Shown here piece after piece: positions 1 to 12,756 of a stretch of DNA of 64,000 nucleotides. The position numbers and the translations under genes are program-made. The notes below the pieces were generated by a model that was not told where the DNA came from, did not search any database, and saw nothing but the letters and a program-made list of their open reading frames with translations. How positions within the stretch are numbered: position 1 is the first letter of the stretch; each line of letters opens with the position of its first letter. This DNA is from Pontederia crassipes (Eukaryota > Streptophyta > Magnoliopsida > Commelinales > Pontederiaceae): NCBI GenBank assembly GCA_030549335.1, contig CM060183.1, positions 31,876,768-31,940,767 of the forward strand, given 5' to 3'.

Positions 1-565
1 TGTTCCCACATGATGGCATGCAGTGATGAGTCATGTCGGTTAGAATGGGGGCGCAAAAATGAACAGTATTCATGTGATCGGCCGATTTCCGAGGTGAGTC
101 ATCCGTTTTGCTTGTCATGTCCGAGCATGAAGCATGTCCGAGCTCGGCCGTAAAAAGAACAGGTGGCGGGGCGTAATCGTAAGTGTTCGATGAGACGCAT
201 GCATGGCGAGTTGTTCAATCTGCTCGGAGCTCGTGCATGGAGCTTTTTCGGCCGATATGTTATTTCAGTGTCGGATGTTAGAATCTGCTCAGCCGTAAGG
301 AGAAAAGGCGTAATAGGTCATCTCGCCTTGTCATGTCATGTCCGATGTGAGTTTGTCACCCAACAGTGAAAGTAATAAACTTAGATCAATGTCGAATTTT
401 ACGCCCTTGCATGTCTTGTCCGAAGTTCTCTCATGACTTAAAAAAATAAAAATTATCATCAAAACTAAAGATATTAATCATCAAACTAATTAAAAACTAA
501 TCTAAAGAAAAAGGTAGAAATAGTTCTGATTTATAGTCTTCAGCTTGACTTAGATGAATCCAGAT
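1..565 (-). mobile_element. 3' non-coding part of the Athila-type element
   Basis: No coding region is supported here. The stretch lies downstream of the integrase on the minus strand and repeats the degenerate motif CGGCCGTAAAA (for example near 144, 250 and 293) that also fills the element's leader at 6000-7200. It is most simply the 3' untranslated or decayed env-like part of the same element. The 3' LTR was not found and probably lies before base 1. Confidence 0.5.
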
Positions 566-1850
566 TTAGATGGTAAACAGATTAATCATAGACAAATTTT
601 GATGATATGTGTCACTATGATAGAGTTTAAGTCTATGTCCATTAACTTTAAATCTTTGCTTATGATCCAATGATTCAATTTCAAATGTTCCATAAGGTAA
701 ACAATTGACTATGACATAAGGGCCGGTCCATCTTGATTTGAGTTTTCCAGGAAATAATTTGAGTTTGCTATTATAAAGAAGCACATGTTGATCAGGTAAA
801 AATTCTTTATGTTTAATATGTAGGTCATGTAACTTTTTAGTGCGTTCTTTATATAGTTTGTTGTTCTCATATGCATGATGTCTAAATTCATCCAGCTCAT
901 TTAATTTTAATAATCTTTCTGCTTGTGATGATTTTGCATCCATATTTAGAAATTTTATTGCCCAATAAGCCTTATGTTCCAGTTCCACAGGAAGGTGACA
1001 TGATTTTCCAAAAACTAATCTATAAGGAGAGGTACCTATGGGTGTCTTAAAAGCTGTTCTATATGCCCAAAGTGCATCGTCTAGTTTCAAGGATCAATCC
1101 TTCCTAGATGAGTTCACAGTTTTCTCTAGGATCCTTTTAATTTCTCTATTTGAAATTTTCACTTGTCCACAGGATTGGGCATGATATGGGGTACTAAAAA
1201 AAATGTTCGACTCCAAATCTGTTAAGAAGGGTTGGCATTATTTTATTACAGAAATGTGTTTCATTGTCACTTATGATAGTCTTAGATGTTCCAAATCGAG
1301 TGAAAATATTTTTTCTTAAAAAATTGGCAACTACCTTAGCTTCATTTGTTGGTGTGGCTACAGCTTCCACTCATTTAGACACATAATCAACTGCTACTAA
1401 AATGTATTGACTGTTATAGGACTTAGGAAATGGATCCATAAAGTCAATGCCCCACACATAAAAAATATCACACTGTAAAATATTAGTGAGAGGCATTTCA
1501 TCGCGATGAGAAATATTACCTGTCCTTTGGCATTTGTCACGATACTTACAGTAGTTTCTTGCATCTCTGTAAATAGTTGGCCAATATAGTCCACATTCAA
1601 GTACCTTAGCCGCTGTTCGATTGGGTCCAAAGTGACCTCTAGCTTGTCCATCATGACAATGACTTAGGATATTCTCGATCTCATCTTCGTGAACACATCT
1701 TCGAATTATTTGATCTGCACATAATCGAAAAAGGTAAGGATCCTCCCAATGATAATTCTTGACATCAGACAAGAATTTCCTTTTTTGATGCGTGGCTATG
1801 CCCTTTGGAATGTAACGTCCTGCAAAGTAATTAGCAAAATCAGCGAACAT
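566..1850 (-). pseudogene. Athila-type integrase, broken
   Basis: Integrase of a Ty3/gypsy retrotransposon, which inserts the cDNA into host DNA. The zinc-binding H-H-C-C region is visible at about 1700-1540 (HCHDGQARGHFG, then CKYRDKCQ). The core follows with WGIDFMDPFP and VAVDYVSK, and SDNETHF further down in another frame. The C-terminal part, starting [11 protein letters not shown], runs 1090-566. The coding sequence is interrupted by stops and frame changes between about 1370 and 1090. At 1157-1159 the usual catalytic Glu of the GQ(V/A)EISNREIK motif reads as Lys. The gene cannot give an active enzyme. Confidence 0.85.
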
Positions 1851-1959
1851 GGTGTAGTATAAGAAATTTGAAAAATAGAAAAAAATTTCTCGTCAGGGAA
1901 TTCTTCAAGTATGTCTGTGATTTCTCTTGGAGATGGCTCCAAACGGGATAGGTGGTCAG

Positions 1960-2373
1960 CTAATAAGTTCTCAGTCCCTTTTTGTCTTTTACTTCCACAT
2001 CGAACTCTTGCAATAGTAGTATCCATCGGATTAATCTAGGTTTGGCATCTTGTTTGCTCATCAAGTGCTTGATGGCTGCATGATCTGTGTAGACAATAAT
2101 TTTTGAACAAATTAGATATGATCTAAACTTATCAAAAGCAAAAATAACAGCAAGAAACTCCTTCTCTGTTGTTGCATAATTTAGTTGGGCAGCATTCAAT
2201 GTTCGACTTGCATAATATATGACATGAAAGATTTTATCTTTTCTTTGCCTCAAAATAGCTCCTACGGCATCATCACTCGCATCACACATCAGCTCAAATG
2301 GTAGAGACCAATCTAGTGCTACAACAGGGGCTGAAATTAGTATTTCTTTTAACAGATTAAAGGCAGCAGACAA
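1960..2373 (-). pseudogene. Athila-type RNase H domain
   Basis: RNase H domain of the pol polyprotein, which removes the RNA strand after reverse transcription. Visible acidic motifs are CDASD, TEKE and YTDH, in the order expected for Ty3/gypsy RNase H. It lies between RT and integrase as in this superfamily. Its frame differs from that of the RT block upstream and the integrase block downstream, so pol is frameshifted on both sides. Confidence 0.85.
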
Positions 2374-3311
2374 TCGAAATTAAAATTAAATTTTGTGTCC
2401 TTAGCAAGAAGATTAGTTAAGGGTTTAGCCAATTTTGAAAAATCTTTGATAAAACAGTGATAAAATCATGCATGCCCAAGAAAGCTTCGAATGCCCTTCA
2501 CATTGGTTGTTGGAGGCAAATTTGCAATAACATCTATCTTGGCCTTATCCACTTCGATTCCTTTTGCTGAGATTTTATGGCCAAGCACTATACCCTTCTT
2601 AACCATGAAGTGACATTTCTCTCAGTTAAGGACCAAATTTGTTTCTTGACATCGCTGCAAAACTAGAGATAAGCTATCCAAACAATTATTAAAGGAGCTA
2701 TCAAAAAGTGTAAAATCATCCATAAAAACTTCGAGTATCTTCTCATTCATATCTGCAAAGATTGACATCATGCATATTTGGAATGTTGCTGGAGCGTTGC
2801 ATAGACCAAATGTCATCCTTCTATAGGCAAACGTTCCATATGGACATGTGAACGTTGTCTTTTCTTAATCCTCAGGTGCTACTGCTATTTGATTGTATCC
2901 AGAATAGTCATCTAGAAAATAATAATAGCTATGATCTGCAACACGCTCCAACATTTGGTCAATAAAAGGTAACAGAAAATGATCTTTGCGGGTAGCATCA
3001 TTAAGCTTCCTATAGTTTATACAGACTCCCCAACCTGTAACTGTTCTTTGAGGCACCAATTCATTATTTTTGTTACTTACCACAGTGATTCCTCCTTTCT
3101 TAGAGACTACCTGCACAGGACTTATTCATGAACTATCAGAAATGGCATATATAATACCTGCATCAAGGAGTTTGATGACCTCCTTTTTCACAACTTCCCT
3201 TAAAGTTGGGTTGAGCTTTCTTTGATATTGAGCAACTAGTTTGGCATTTTCTTCCATCAAAATTGTATGCATGCAAATAGAAGGCGATATTCCCTTGATG
3301 TCTGAGATCGA
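2374..3311 (-). pseudogene. Athila-type reverse transcriptase, broken
   Basis: RT domain of a Ty3/gypsy pol. The N-terminal block (3116-2865) has WGVCINYRKLN and FLDDYSGYNQI. The catalytic block (2816-2622) has the FMDD box, a normal variant of the YxDD metal-binding motif, after MTFGLCNAPATFQ. The two blocks share one frame but are separated by stops, and further decayed pol sequence lies at 2620-2374. The order PR-RT-RH-INT is that of Ty3/gypsy, not Ty1/copia. Confidence 0.88.
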
Positions 3312-4733
3312 TCAGGCAATTGCTCTTTTGTGTTGCCTCAACACTTCTAAAAGTTTGTTTTTCATGTCACCTGTCAAATCAGCAAATATGATAACTGGGT
3401 AAGTGTCATTTTCAAGAAAGGCGTATCTTAAATGAGATGCAGGTTCTTTAAGTTCAAATTTTGGAGGACAATCCAATTTTTCGATTTCCTCCTCGAGCGT
3501 CTCTGTTGTTATTGGCGCATTATCCTCTTTCACATTTTCTCTGGAATCCTCCATCATTTTCAAAGCTTCCTTAGCATATGGATCTGAAATAAAATATGCA
3601 ATAATATCATCGAAAGCATTAGTCGTGTCATCTTCTAAAGAATCAATGGCATAGTAAGATGAGTGATCAAAAGGCTGTTTGAGAGAATGTTTTATATTAA
3701 AAGCAATGTCTTCGTTGTTGACGCGAAGTGTGAGCATCCCTTGTTGAACATCTATAAGTGCATTTCATGTGGCTAGAAATGACCTCCCGAGAATGATAGG
3801 GGTTTTTTCATCTACCTTTATATCCAGAACAATAAAATCTGTAGGAAAAAAAATTTATCAACTTTTACCAAAACATCTCTTAATATTCCTCGGGGTCTCT
3901 TGCATGAAGAATCTGCAAATTGAAGAGTCATGCTTGTTTCTTCAAGTTCACCATAACCTAGCTGCACAAACATAGAGTATGACATTAAACTAATACTAAC
4001 ACCAAGATCACATAAAGCTTGTGCACAAAAGAATTTTCCTATAGTGCAAGGTATGGTGAAGGTTCCAGGATCTTTCATTTTTTCTAGGCATATCTCGATC
4101 ATAAATGGCACTACACTCTGATGTCAACATTACTCTCCCAGTGTTTTCAAACTTTCTTCTTGAAGATAATATATCCTTCATGAATTTAGCATAGCTCAGC
4201 ATCATCTGTAAAGCTTCATGAAAAGGAATGTTAATAGATAATTGCTTCATAATATCAAGAAAGCGAGAAAATTGCTTATCTAGTTGTTCTTTGCGAAATT
4301 TCTGTGGATAGAACAGATCCTCTATGTTGCTGGTATTTCTTGAATTGTCAGTTTCTTTTTTCTTCACATTGATATCTTCAGTGGCTTGATCTTGTGTCGT
4401 TGATGCTTCAGATTTTTCATTATGGTCAATTACTCTTGGCGGGGGATCTGATACCAAACTTTTCAATTGTTTCCCACTTCTAAGAGTCACAACTTTGGTC
4501 TCTTCTTTATGATTTTTCTTTGTATTGCTTGGAAGAGCCCCTGGTGCACGATCTGCCATCATATTGGCCATCTGCCCTATTTGCATTTTCAAATTTCTAA
4601 TTGTAGCATCTTGATTGTTTGCCCTTATTTTCATTGTTTTCTGCATGATTTGCATAGTGTCAATAACTCTTGCCATAATCTCTTCCATGGGTTTAATTGA
4701 TTGTTGAGCAGGAGCTTCATGTTGCCTTCTCAA
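3312..4733 (-). pseudogene. Athila-type gag-pol junction with protease, broken
   Basis: This covers the segment between gag and RT. An aspartic-protease-like motif of the plant Athila type, CDLGVSISLM, is encoded near 4010-3980, followed by a conserved SYSMFVQLG segment. The upstream part (4733-4110) is a charged linker with a conserved block resembling the PFHEALQMM region of plant gypsy polyproteins. The downstream part (3737-3312) ends in an Athila-like stretch before RT. Three frames are used, so at least two frameshifts have accumulated. Confidence 0.75.
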
Positions 4734-5896
4734 AAGTGTATAGTTTTGTGGATGAGCTTGTCCTTGATTCTAAAATTTCTCAACAACTTGCCTTTGATTT
4801 GACCTGTAAGGAAACTTCTGATTGTTCCTCCAATCATAGTCATTGTTCCTGAAAAATGGATTGGAGACAAGTTAGCATTTTCAATGTGATCAGGATTAGA
4901 AATGTTACCTTGAGGACAATATTTGCTCGCATGTCCTCCTCCACAGTTGTTGCACACCATTAATGACATCATCTGCTCAAATTTTTTATTGAGCGATTCT
5001 AGCTGAGTCACTACTTCAGAAGAATTTCTACTTTCTGTAGCATGCACATCATGAGTTCGGCGAGATGGTCTCCTTTCTTGGCTTGACTTGAGGGCTACAG
5101 CTTCAATAATATCATGTATCTCACTAGGGCATTTAGATCCCAGCACTGTCCCTCATGCTGATTGGTCGAGCTTATCTTGATCTGCAGCACGCAATCCATA
5201 ATAGAAATCTTCCATCACTTGACATTTTGGAATCCTATTATCAGGAACTCTGGGTTCCTTATATCGTTCCCAGGCTTCATATAATGTTTCGTTATCGTCT
5301 AGAACAAATGCCCTTAACTCTCTTCGATATTTGCCTGGTTTTTGTGGTGAGCAATATTTTCCAACAAACTTTTCTACCAGCTCCAACCATGAGTGAATCA
5401 ATCCTGTAGGCAAAGTTTTAAACCAAGTGGAAGCTTTGTCACGTAAAGATTGTGGAAATAATAAAAGATGAATAATTTTAGAAGAAATATTATTATTTTT
5501 AAAAGTGCTCAGATTAGCAAGAAATTTATCAAGGTGATCGTGAGGGTCTTCATGAAATCCTCCTCCAAATTGGGATGCTTGTATCATCCTCACGATTGCT
5601 GGATTGATCTCAAAATTATTTGCATTAATATCTGGCAGCACGATGCATGATTCTCGGTCACTATATCTGGCCGAGACATATTCTCTCATAGAGAGTTCCT
5701 CTTCATCTTCTTGTCGATTATTTTGTGACGGAACTAGTTCATTTTGTTGTTGCAGTCTCTGATTATTGCGTGCTTGTTCAGCCATTCTTCTTATATTTCT
5801 TCTTAATCGGCGAGCAGTTCTTTCAATTTCAGGATCAAATTCCAAAATTGGATTTGAACCCCTAGTGCGATGTCTGGAACTATCAGAAGATTCCAA
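4730..5896 (-). pseudogene. Athila-type gag with one in-frame stop
   Basis: Gag capsid/nucleocapsid protein of a Ty3/gypsy element. The first block (5896-5153) has the retrotransposon-gag core: SQFGGGFHEDPHDHLDKFL, FPQSLRDKASTWFKTLP, then FVGKYCSPQK. The second block (5146-4730) has a CX2CX3HX4C zinc knuckle (CNNCGGGHASKYC, near 4960-4920). Both blocks are in the same frame and separated by a single TGA around 5153-5155, so the reading frame is otherwise well kept. The presumed start is the Met at 5896, after a 1.5-kb leader. Confidence 0.88.
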
Positions 5897-7424
5897 GATT
5901 GATTGTGATTAAATATTCAGTAGTACCTACAACAACCAATTTTCAGTAAGATAAAAGAATAAAATAAATAAAAATATATACAAGAAGAAAGAAATGCAGA
6001 TAATAGGTCACGAAGAAATAAGATTTAAATCGATAAACGTCTCTCGGGGTTATAGAATTGAAAATTCGTCATTAAAATTAATTTCCGAGAGCAATTTATC
6101 AGAAACCTAATTACGGCCGCCAAATGCTCTTCAAACCAATTCAAATGCCAAATAACTCGACCGAAAGTAAATTAGATAATCGTAAAAATCATACACTCGT
6201 TCGGCCGTAAAACTTAACCATGTGTCAACTCTACGGTCACAAAAGCAATAATCAGCAAAAAATAGTTTCAGAGAGGTTAATGAACAAGCTCGTCCGCTAA
6301 ACATATCTCGGTCGTAATTAAATTAGTTGAGAAATAGAATAACCTGAGGCTCGTTCGACCATAAAAATCGTAAAACAGTGTCGAAAAGGATTAATCGTGA
6401 AGGTGTAAAATGCGTTAAATTACGGCCGAAACAAAATCATCAAAGTCGGCCCCAATACAAGATGAAGAAAATAATTCATCATTATGGATGGAGTGGAATT
6501 TCGACCGTAAAACTCATGCGCTGATAGATTAGAAAATGCAGGGTGTAAAAAGAACATGAGATATGTGTGGGAAATCTATCGACCGTAAAATCATGCATTT
6601 AATCGAGTTCTTAATCAATCCAATGTGCAAGCAAGAAGTCAATTCGATATCATGGATAAAGTCAAATTTCGGTCGTAAAACTCAGATAAAATTTGTTGGA
6701 TAAACAGAATATTTTGCGGGTGTAAAAACTTTTTTTGAAGTCATTAAAGCCGAAATGAGGTCAAATCGAATTTGTACGTTCAAAAATATTCTACGACCGA
6801 AATGAAGTCGACAACCTTTGGCCGTAAAACAGAATAGGGTTTCGGCCAAAATAAAGATCGAATAAACATGTATTACCCCAACTCTTATGTCGACAAATGA
6901 ATCATCATGGCCGAAAAGGAAGTACAACAGAAGTTGACAAATCTATCATTACGGCCGAGAATGAATAAAATTCATGTCGGGCGTAACTTGGACATAACCA
7001 CATATAAATTGGCCGAAACAATCAATATGCATTACTCATGGCGTAAAACAAAGTTCGGATAAAACATTACGGCTGAAAAGCAGAAGATTAGAACTCAGAA
7101 TCAATACAGGCCGTCACATCACAGCAAAGCCGACAAAAATAAATCACGATGGTAAAATCATAAGTCGACGGTGTAATACGAAAGATCCAATCGGTGTCAG
7201 AAATTTAAGCCGAAAGTCAATAAATTTTAAAAAATGTCGTGACCACTTTATCTGCAAAAGGAAAAAAATAGATTATTTACACAAATAATTACAATAAGGA
7301 ATACAATAATACGTATTTACAGAAAAGAAGAAATTATAGAAAATTTATTCATAGAAAATTAATTTACAAATTAATTTACATCTCCTAATAATTCATAAAA
7401 ATAAGAAATTAATTAATAAAATAT
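5897..7424 (-). mobile_element. Long leader of the Athila-type element with repeated CGGCCGTAAA motif
   Basis: This is the non-coding leader between primer site and gag. It contains no convincing gene. From about 6100 to 7200 the motif CGGCCGTAAA and near variants (CGACCGTAAAA, CGGTCGTAA, TACGGCCGAA) recur roughly every 40-100 bases. The same motif type is seen in the LTR (8520-8950) and at 60-420. Confidence 0.7.
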
Positions 7425-7440
7425 TCCCCGGCAATGGCGC
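7425..7440 (-). other. Primer binding site, tRNA-Asp type
   Basis: Read on the minus strand the sequence is GCGCCATTGCCGGGGA. It closely resembles the primer site typical of Athila/Tat elements (complement of the tRNA-Asp 3' end). It lies 8 bases after the TATCA end of the LTR. This fixes the element's orientation as minus. Confidence 0.85.
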
Positions 7441-7448
7441 AAAAAACT

Positions 7449-9143
7449 TGATACGTAAAATGATGTAGCAAAATAAAATCGCTAGCAAGTGCACTAGTCG
7501 CTCAAGTAATATAGTAATAGGAGTAAGAGTGTCGAACCCACGAGGAATAATATTAATTCAATATCTGAATTTATAAATTAATAAGAGAGGAAAAACATAG
7601 ATTTTGAAAATGAGTTTTATAAAATAAAATAAAGAAATTAAAGATAAGATAATGTAGTGGTGTTGAAGTTAGCCTTAGGATGAAAATATATCAGGATAAA
7701 TATTTGAACTATAAAAGATAAATTTAATCTTTAAAGATGGATCAGAGTCTCCCTAAATTATTAATTTGACATAGTTAAATTGCGGTCTCCACAAACTGGC
7801 ATCCCCTCAATCTAAGTATGCAAATTAAACTATCTTAAATTAATAATAATTTAAGTCTCCACAAACTGGCATCCCATCAAATTATATTAAAATTAAGACG
7901 TATTAAATTGGATTCCCAGACTATTAATCACTCCATAAACTGGTATAGATAAATAGATCACACAAATTTGATTCTCCACACACTAGTTATCAAATTTATG
8001 TCAATTATTAATTTCATATAAAATCAATTAATTTAATTAATGAATTCTAAAATTAAATAGTCCACAAACTGGTAATTACTCAACTCAAAAATTCAAATAA
8101 TTAAATTAAAAGCACTAAGCACAATTAACTAATTGATCAGAAAAGATTAAAACAAATAATATAGGGTCCAAATAGTTTCCCTTCGATAATAATCTCCTAA
8201 AATGAGATAAATAGAAATATGGAGTTCATCCTAGAAATTCTGGAGAGATAGTAACAAAATAAAAATAATAATTGGATGAATTACACCAAGAATAAAATAG
8301 GATCCTCAGATCTGGGCAGACTCTCGAACTTGATCAGAGTCGTGATCAACTTCCAGCCATCGTACCTCTCTTCTCTTGGTCGTAGCCTGCAGACTCACGA
8401 CTCGCCGTGGAAAAAACCTGAACTTTAGAGCACCCCTTGGGATGAAGGCTTCTTCACGTATTTATAGGTGCAGACGGGGGTCTTCATGTTGATTACGACA
8501 ACAAATTCTACGGTTGAAATTAAATTCACCGGATAAAAGTTGATCACGGTCTCGGCCAAAAATGATAAGTTCTATTACGCCCAAAAAGATACACTCCTTT
8601 TATCTTTACTTCCTTCTTCCAATATCGGCCAAAATATAAACTCTCTCTCTAATCTCGTGCAAAACGATGACTTCGCCCAAGGATAAACTCTTCTCAAATC
8701 TCGGCCAAAATATATGTTTGCTTGCCATTACGCCCAAAATGATAACAGAATTTTATCTTCCTTCTCGAGTTATCGGCCAAAAAGATAAACATTCTTATCT
8801 TTATCCCCTTCAAATCTCGACCAAAACGTTGAATCTTTTATCCTAATCTCGGCCAAAACGATAAAAGAGTTTCTGAATCTCGGCCGATACATCACATTGC
8901 AGTCTGAATTTCGGCCGATAATTTAACAATCCTTCGGATAATTGTGTATTCGGCCTTTTCTGCAAAATAATAATCATAATTTAATTAATCCATCCATAAT
9001 TAAAATATTCAGAAAATTAATAATTAAATTGATAAATCCAGAATTATGACTAAAAGTGACTAAAAATGATGCATGCCATGATCGAATTACAGAAAAATTA
9101 ACTAAAATAATAATCTAAAATATGTTATATTTTGCATGCATCA
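7449..9143 (-). mobile_element. 5' LTR of the Athila-type element
   Basis: On the minus strand the LTR runs from TGATGCATGC (9143) to TACGTATCA (7449), with the TGAT...ATCA ends usual for Athila-like LTRs. It is followed directly by the primer site. Length is about 1695 bp. It holds a TATA box at 8459-8466 and, downstream of that, a repeated motif CTCCACAAACTGGCAT (plus strand). The outer boundary is inferred from the terminal bases, because the second LTR is outside the window. Confidence 0.72.
8459..8466 (-). promoter_or_regulatory. LTR TATA box
   Basis: TATAAATA on the minus strand inside the LTR, about 1 kb before the primer site. It is the probable core promoter of the element. Confidence 0.6.
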
Positions 9144-12100
9144 ATGACATTTGCATGTTGGAGCTAAATGTTATGCCCTATGTAATTATATTTTGATTAT
9201 ATAAACCTCAAAAAATTTAGAGTCAAAAAATTTAGAGTTATATTTAAAATGTCAAAAAAGTATAAATAAAAATGAATTATATTCATGCACTAAACATTCA
9301 ATTAATATTAGTCTATGTTGCCCCAAACTCTACATTAAGAGGGAATATAAAAATTGTAGAGAATTATATTAGCTTTCCATAGAATAAAAAATCATCTCAT
9401 TTGAATAACTATGTAGTAAGTTATGCTTAAAATAGTGTAGGGCAGTCAATTTGGCGATCGAAAAAATCAATCGAATGATCAAGTATACCGGTTGACCGGT
9501 GAGTGCATCTCCTGGTTCAATCAAACAGAATGACGAGAGTGGTCCGATAGATGATCCGATCGTGAAATCGATCGACCGATCAACTCAACAACGAGCTCAA
9601 GAAATGTCGAGATCATGTTGGTCGATGAACCGGTCGAAGGACCGATTGACCGATCAGTCAATAAAATCATAGAAATCGTGCAACGATCATATTGACCGAT
9701 CGACCGGTTCATAAATGCGGTCGATCGGACTCCGACTGTAATGAACACTAACAACTATTTTTCAAAGAGAAGATTATGCAATAATTTCTGGACGTGATCA
9801 ACACTTGAATAAACTTATTAAAAGAGTCCAAGGGGGTGCAAAATCAATCAAGCATTCAAGGGGAACATCAAGTATCAAATATAAATCATTTTTTTGAAGT
9901 TATTAAGCCATATTGTTGAATCTTCTCTTTTTTTTTTCTTTCTTCTTTTCTTGTTCTTACTTAGAAAAGATTGTCGTGTGAAAATGGATTGAAAATTTAA
10001 TGATACCACAATGACATGCGACTCTGTCGAACAAAATAAACGACCGGTCCATGATCGGGCATTCGTTTCCTCTTGACAGAAGATAATGACAATCAGATTG
10101 GATGACTGATTTGTCAATCGTACGTCTGACCTGAAATGTCAAAGCTGAAAATTATTTTAAAGGTCTATCGTAATTCTCACCAATCGATCACAAGATGTTA
10201 GTGAAGTTGAAATATGTATCTTTATGATTTACACAGACCAGATGACCAATCAATATTTCGACGTCTCAAACTCTCGATTGACAGTTTACAAATTATGTCC
10301 AATGAAGATCGGACGTCTACCCAACTAATCGAGCATCCATATCATATATGGCTTTTGAATGGTCGATCAATAATAATAGAACGGGCGTTCGATTGATCCA
10401 ACGGAAGATTGATGAACCTTGTTTAACTATGTGTCCATTCAACCTAGCGAACGACTATTGACCCTTTTCAAAATGGGCAACCACTCGACCTATCAAGCAT
10501 TTGAAAGTTGGACAGAGAATTAATATGATGTAAGTTAATGAATATGTTTTTATTTAACTGTCCACATGATTGCTTCTAGACCACATGTGAATCTCATGTA
10601 TGAAGCTAATCCCTTATGATCAAAAGATTGGTTAATAGATTAACAAAGATAAAATATGAAATGAAGAGTTGGCATTGCGTACTTAGATTAGAGGTTATCA
10701 GTCTCATATAAAACACTCCTTGGAAGGTTATCATAGGCATTCCCTTTTATGGAGGTTATTAGTTTTGTGTGATGCACTTATCTCTTGAAGATGTTTGTGT
10801 GAGGTAGTCCTCCCTTTTTATGGGGCACCATCATGGCAATGATCTCCAATTCACCTATGATATAGTTAACTACACACTTGTGTGTTTGTATGACATATTC
10901 TAAAAGTGCAGAGCTCTTTCAACTAGATGAGAAGATGAAAAAAATGACTAAAGGTAATGAAAAGACTTTGTCCTATGAAACAAAATGAAATAAAATGGAA
11001 CAATGATGTAATGAATGTTTCCAACTCAAAGATGAATGATTTCATAAACTATATGAATGACCACTGATGTTGACATCTTTCTATCATTATCCAATAATGA
11101 TCAAGTGTTAAAGTTGTACTTAAAATGACTCGTACATACCATTATTCCATGTGATGATCCCCATTGAATATTAATTTATGTGATGATATATTTTCTCTCA
11201 TACTTACGCTTAGTATATAATTACATACCATTACACTTACCTTTATGCTAAAGAGAGGACTTTTTCTCTATGTTGACCTCCATATGTACTTGATTATCTT
11301 GCCCGGCTTGTAATATTTTATTTTTATTAGTCTTTCATCGATGTGACATTCTTTTTGGGCATATAAATAGTTCAACAAAAATGGTCAAAGATTTGTAGCG
11401 CAGCGAGAGAAAATCTTTTTACGTGATGTGATCGAATTTTGTAATGTTTCATAACAAGGGAAAAATATAATCTCATTTTATATTTATATTAAAATGACGG
11501 TAAAATAGATCAAAATGTAAAAAATACTAGTGTTATATTTTAAAAAGTGCAATGTCCATAGTGTGTTTTCTAATGTCAAAATGTAAAAAAAAAATCTCTT
11601 GATAATTTGAAAATACTAGTCATAATGTCTTTGGAATGATTTCAAAATCTCTTTTCTTCGATTACAAAAGATAATCCAAGAAAAATAAAAGATGAAAAAT
11701 AAAGAAGTATAAAATTTTAATTCATAATTTCTCGATCTTTAAGTAATAATATGTGCCATCGGGCTATTCTGGTTCCCAATTATTCTAATCTTCTCCAATA
11801 ACTTTGTGGATGGAGGGAGATGGGTCTCAAGAAAACTCGCAAATAGACATTGACTTGTCAATTGACCTCAACAAGTCTACACGAGGATTGGTGTTTTTAC
11901 CTTTTTTTTTGCTTTTCCATTATAGTTTTAATTAATAACAAAGGAATGATTCAACAAGGAGATTGGGGAGTCAACTCAAGAATGTCTAAAGTTTTATTTT
12001 TAATGAATATAACAAAAAGATTATTGGAAGTCTCACTTATTATCTCACACAGGTTCAGTTTGAGACGAACATCAAAAGTTGAATTAAACAATAAATCGAA

Positions 12101-12756
12101 TTTTCAACTTGTACATAATGCATTTTCTAATGTTGGACGGATTGAATGGCTGATATGGTTTCCAGGGGTAGGCAATCGAAAAAAAAAAAGATTTTGAACA
12201 TAAATAAATGGACCTCAAGTGCAAATATCATCCATAATAATACCTACATTGTTCCATTAAATTATTAAGGTGCCGACACATTATGATTAAACTCATATGA
12301 ACTAATTTCATAATATAATGACGTTCAAGTACAATTGATTTTTCAAAAAAACTTTATACAAGTTGGAAAATTATTTCATATGCCCGGGATATCTCGCGAA
12401 TAATAGACGGTAAATAATTAAGGTAAAAATGATAATGCCAATTTGATATTCGTGAAATTGTCACATCATAGTTTTAGTTTTTTAAATGAAATCAGCGGAG
12501 GCCTAAGCTTGAAGAAACTTCAAAGTTGCATATACTTTTTGTTTTCTCAACTAAATTTTTTATCAAATGCCGAGATTTTGAAATATGGGTGGATTAATTG
12601 ATGTGACCAACTTATATTTGCAATTGTACATTTTACCTTTTTTATCATTTTTTGAAAAACATCACTTAATTTCAATCCATTCTGTTAAATGATGTGATAT
12701 TTGATTAAATGAGCACTAAATTTTGAGGTCGCTAAAATTCGAGGTGGAAACTAATG
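9144..12756. other. Gene-poor spacer; part of duplicated block from about 11750
   Basis: No gene is supported. From 9470 to 10500 short motifs of the type GATCGACCGGT recur and may be a decayed transposon. From about 11750 the sequence is related to 41800-42800 and 44650-45850, the DNA downstream of genes B and C. For example AGACTCGCAAATAGAC-like sequence and the ATAATGCCTACATTGTTCC block recur. This copy lacks the hAT-like insertion found in the other two. Confidence 0.6.

Noticed and set aside
163-369. 68-codon plus-strand frame at the left end
   Set aside because: It lies in the motif-rich non-coding end of the retrotransposon and has no protein features.
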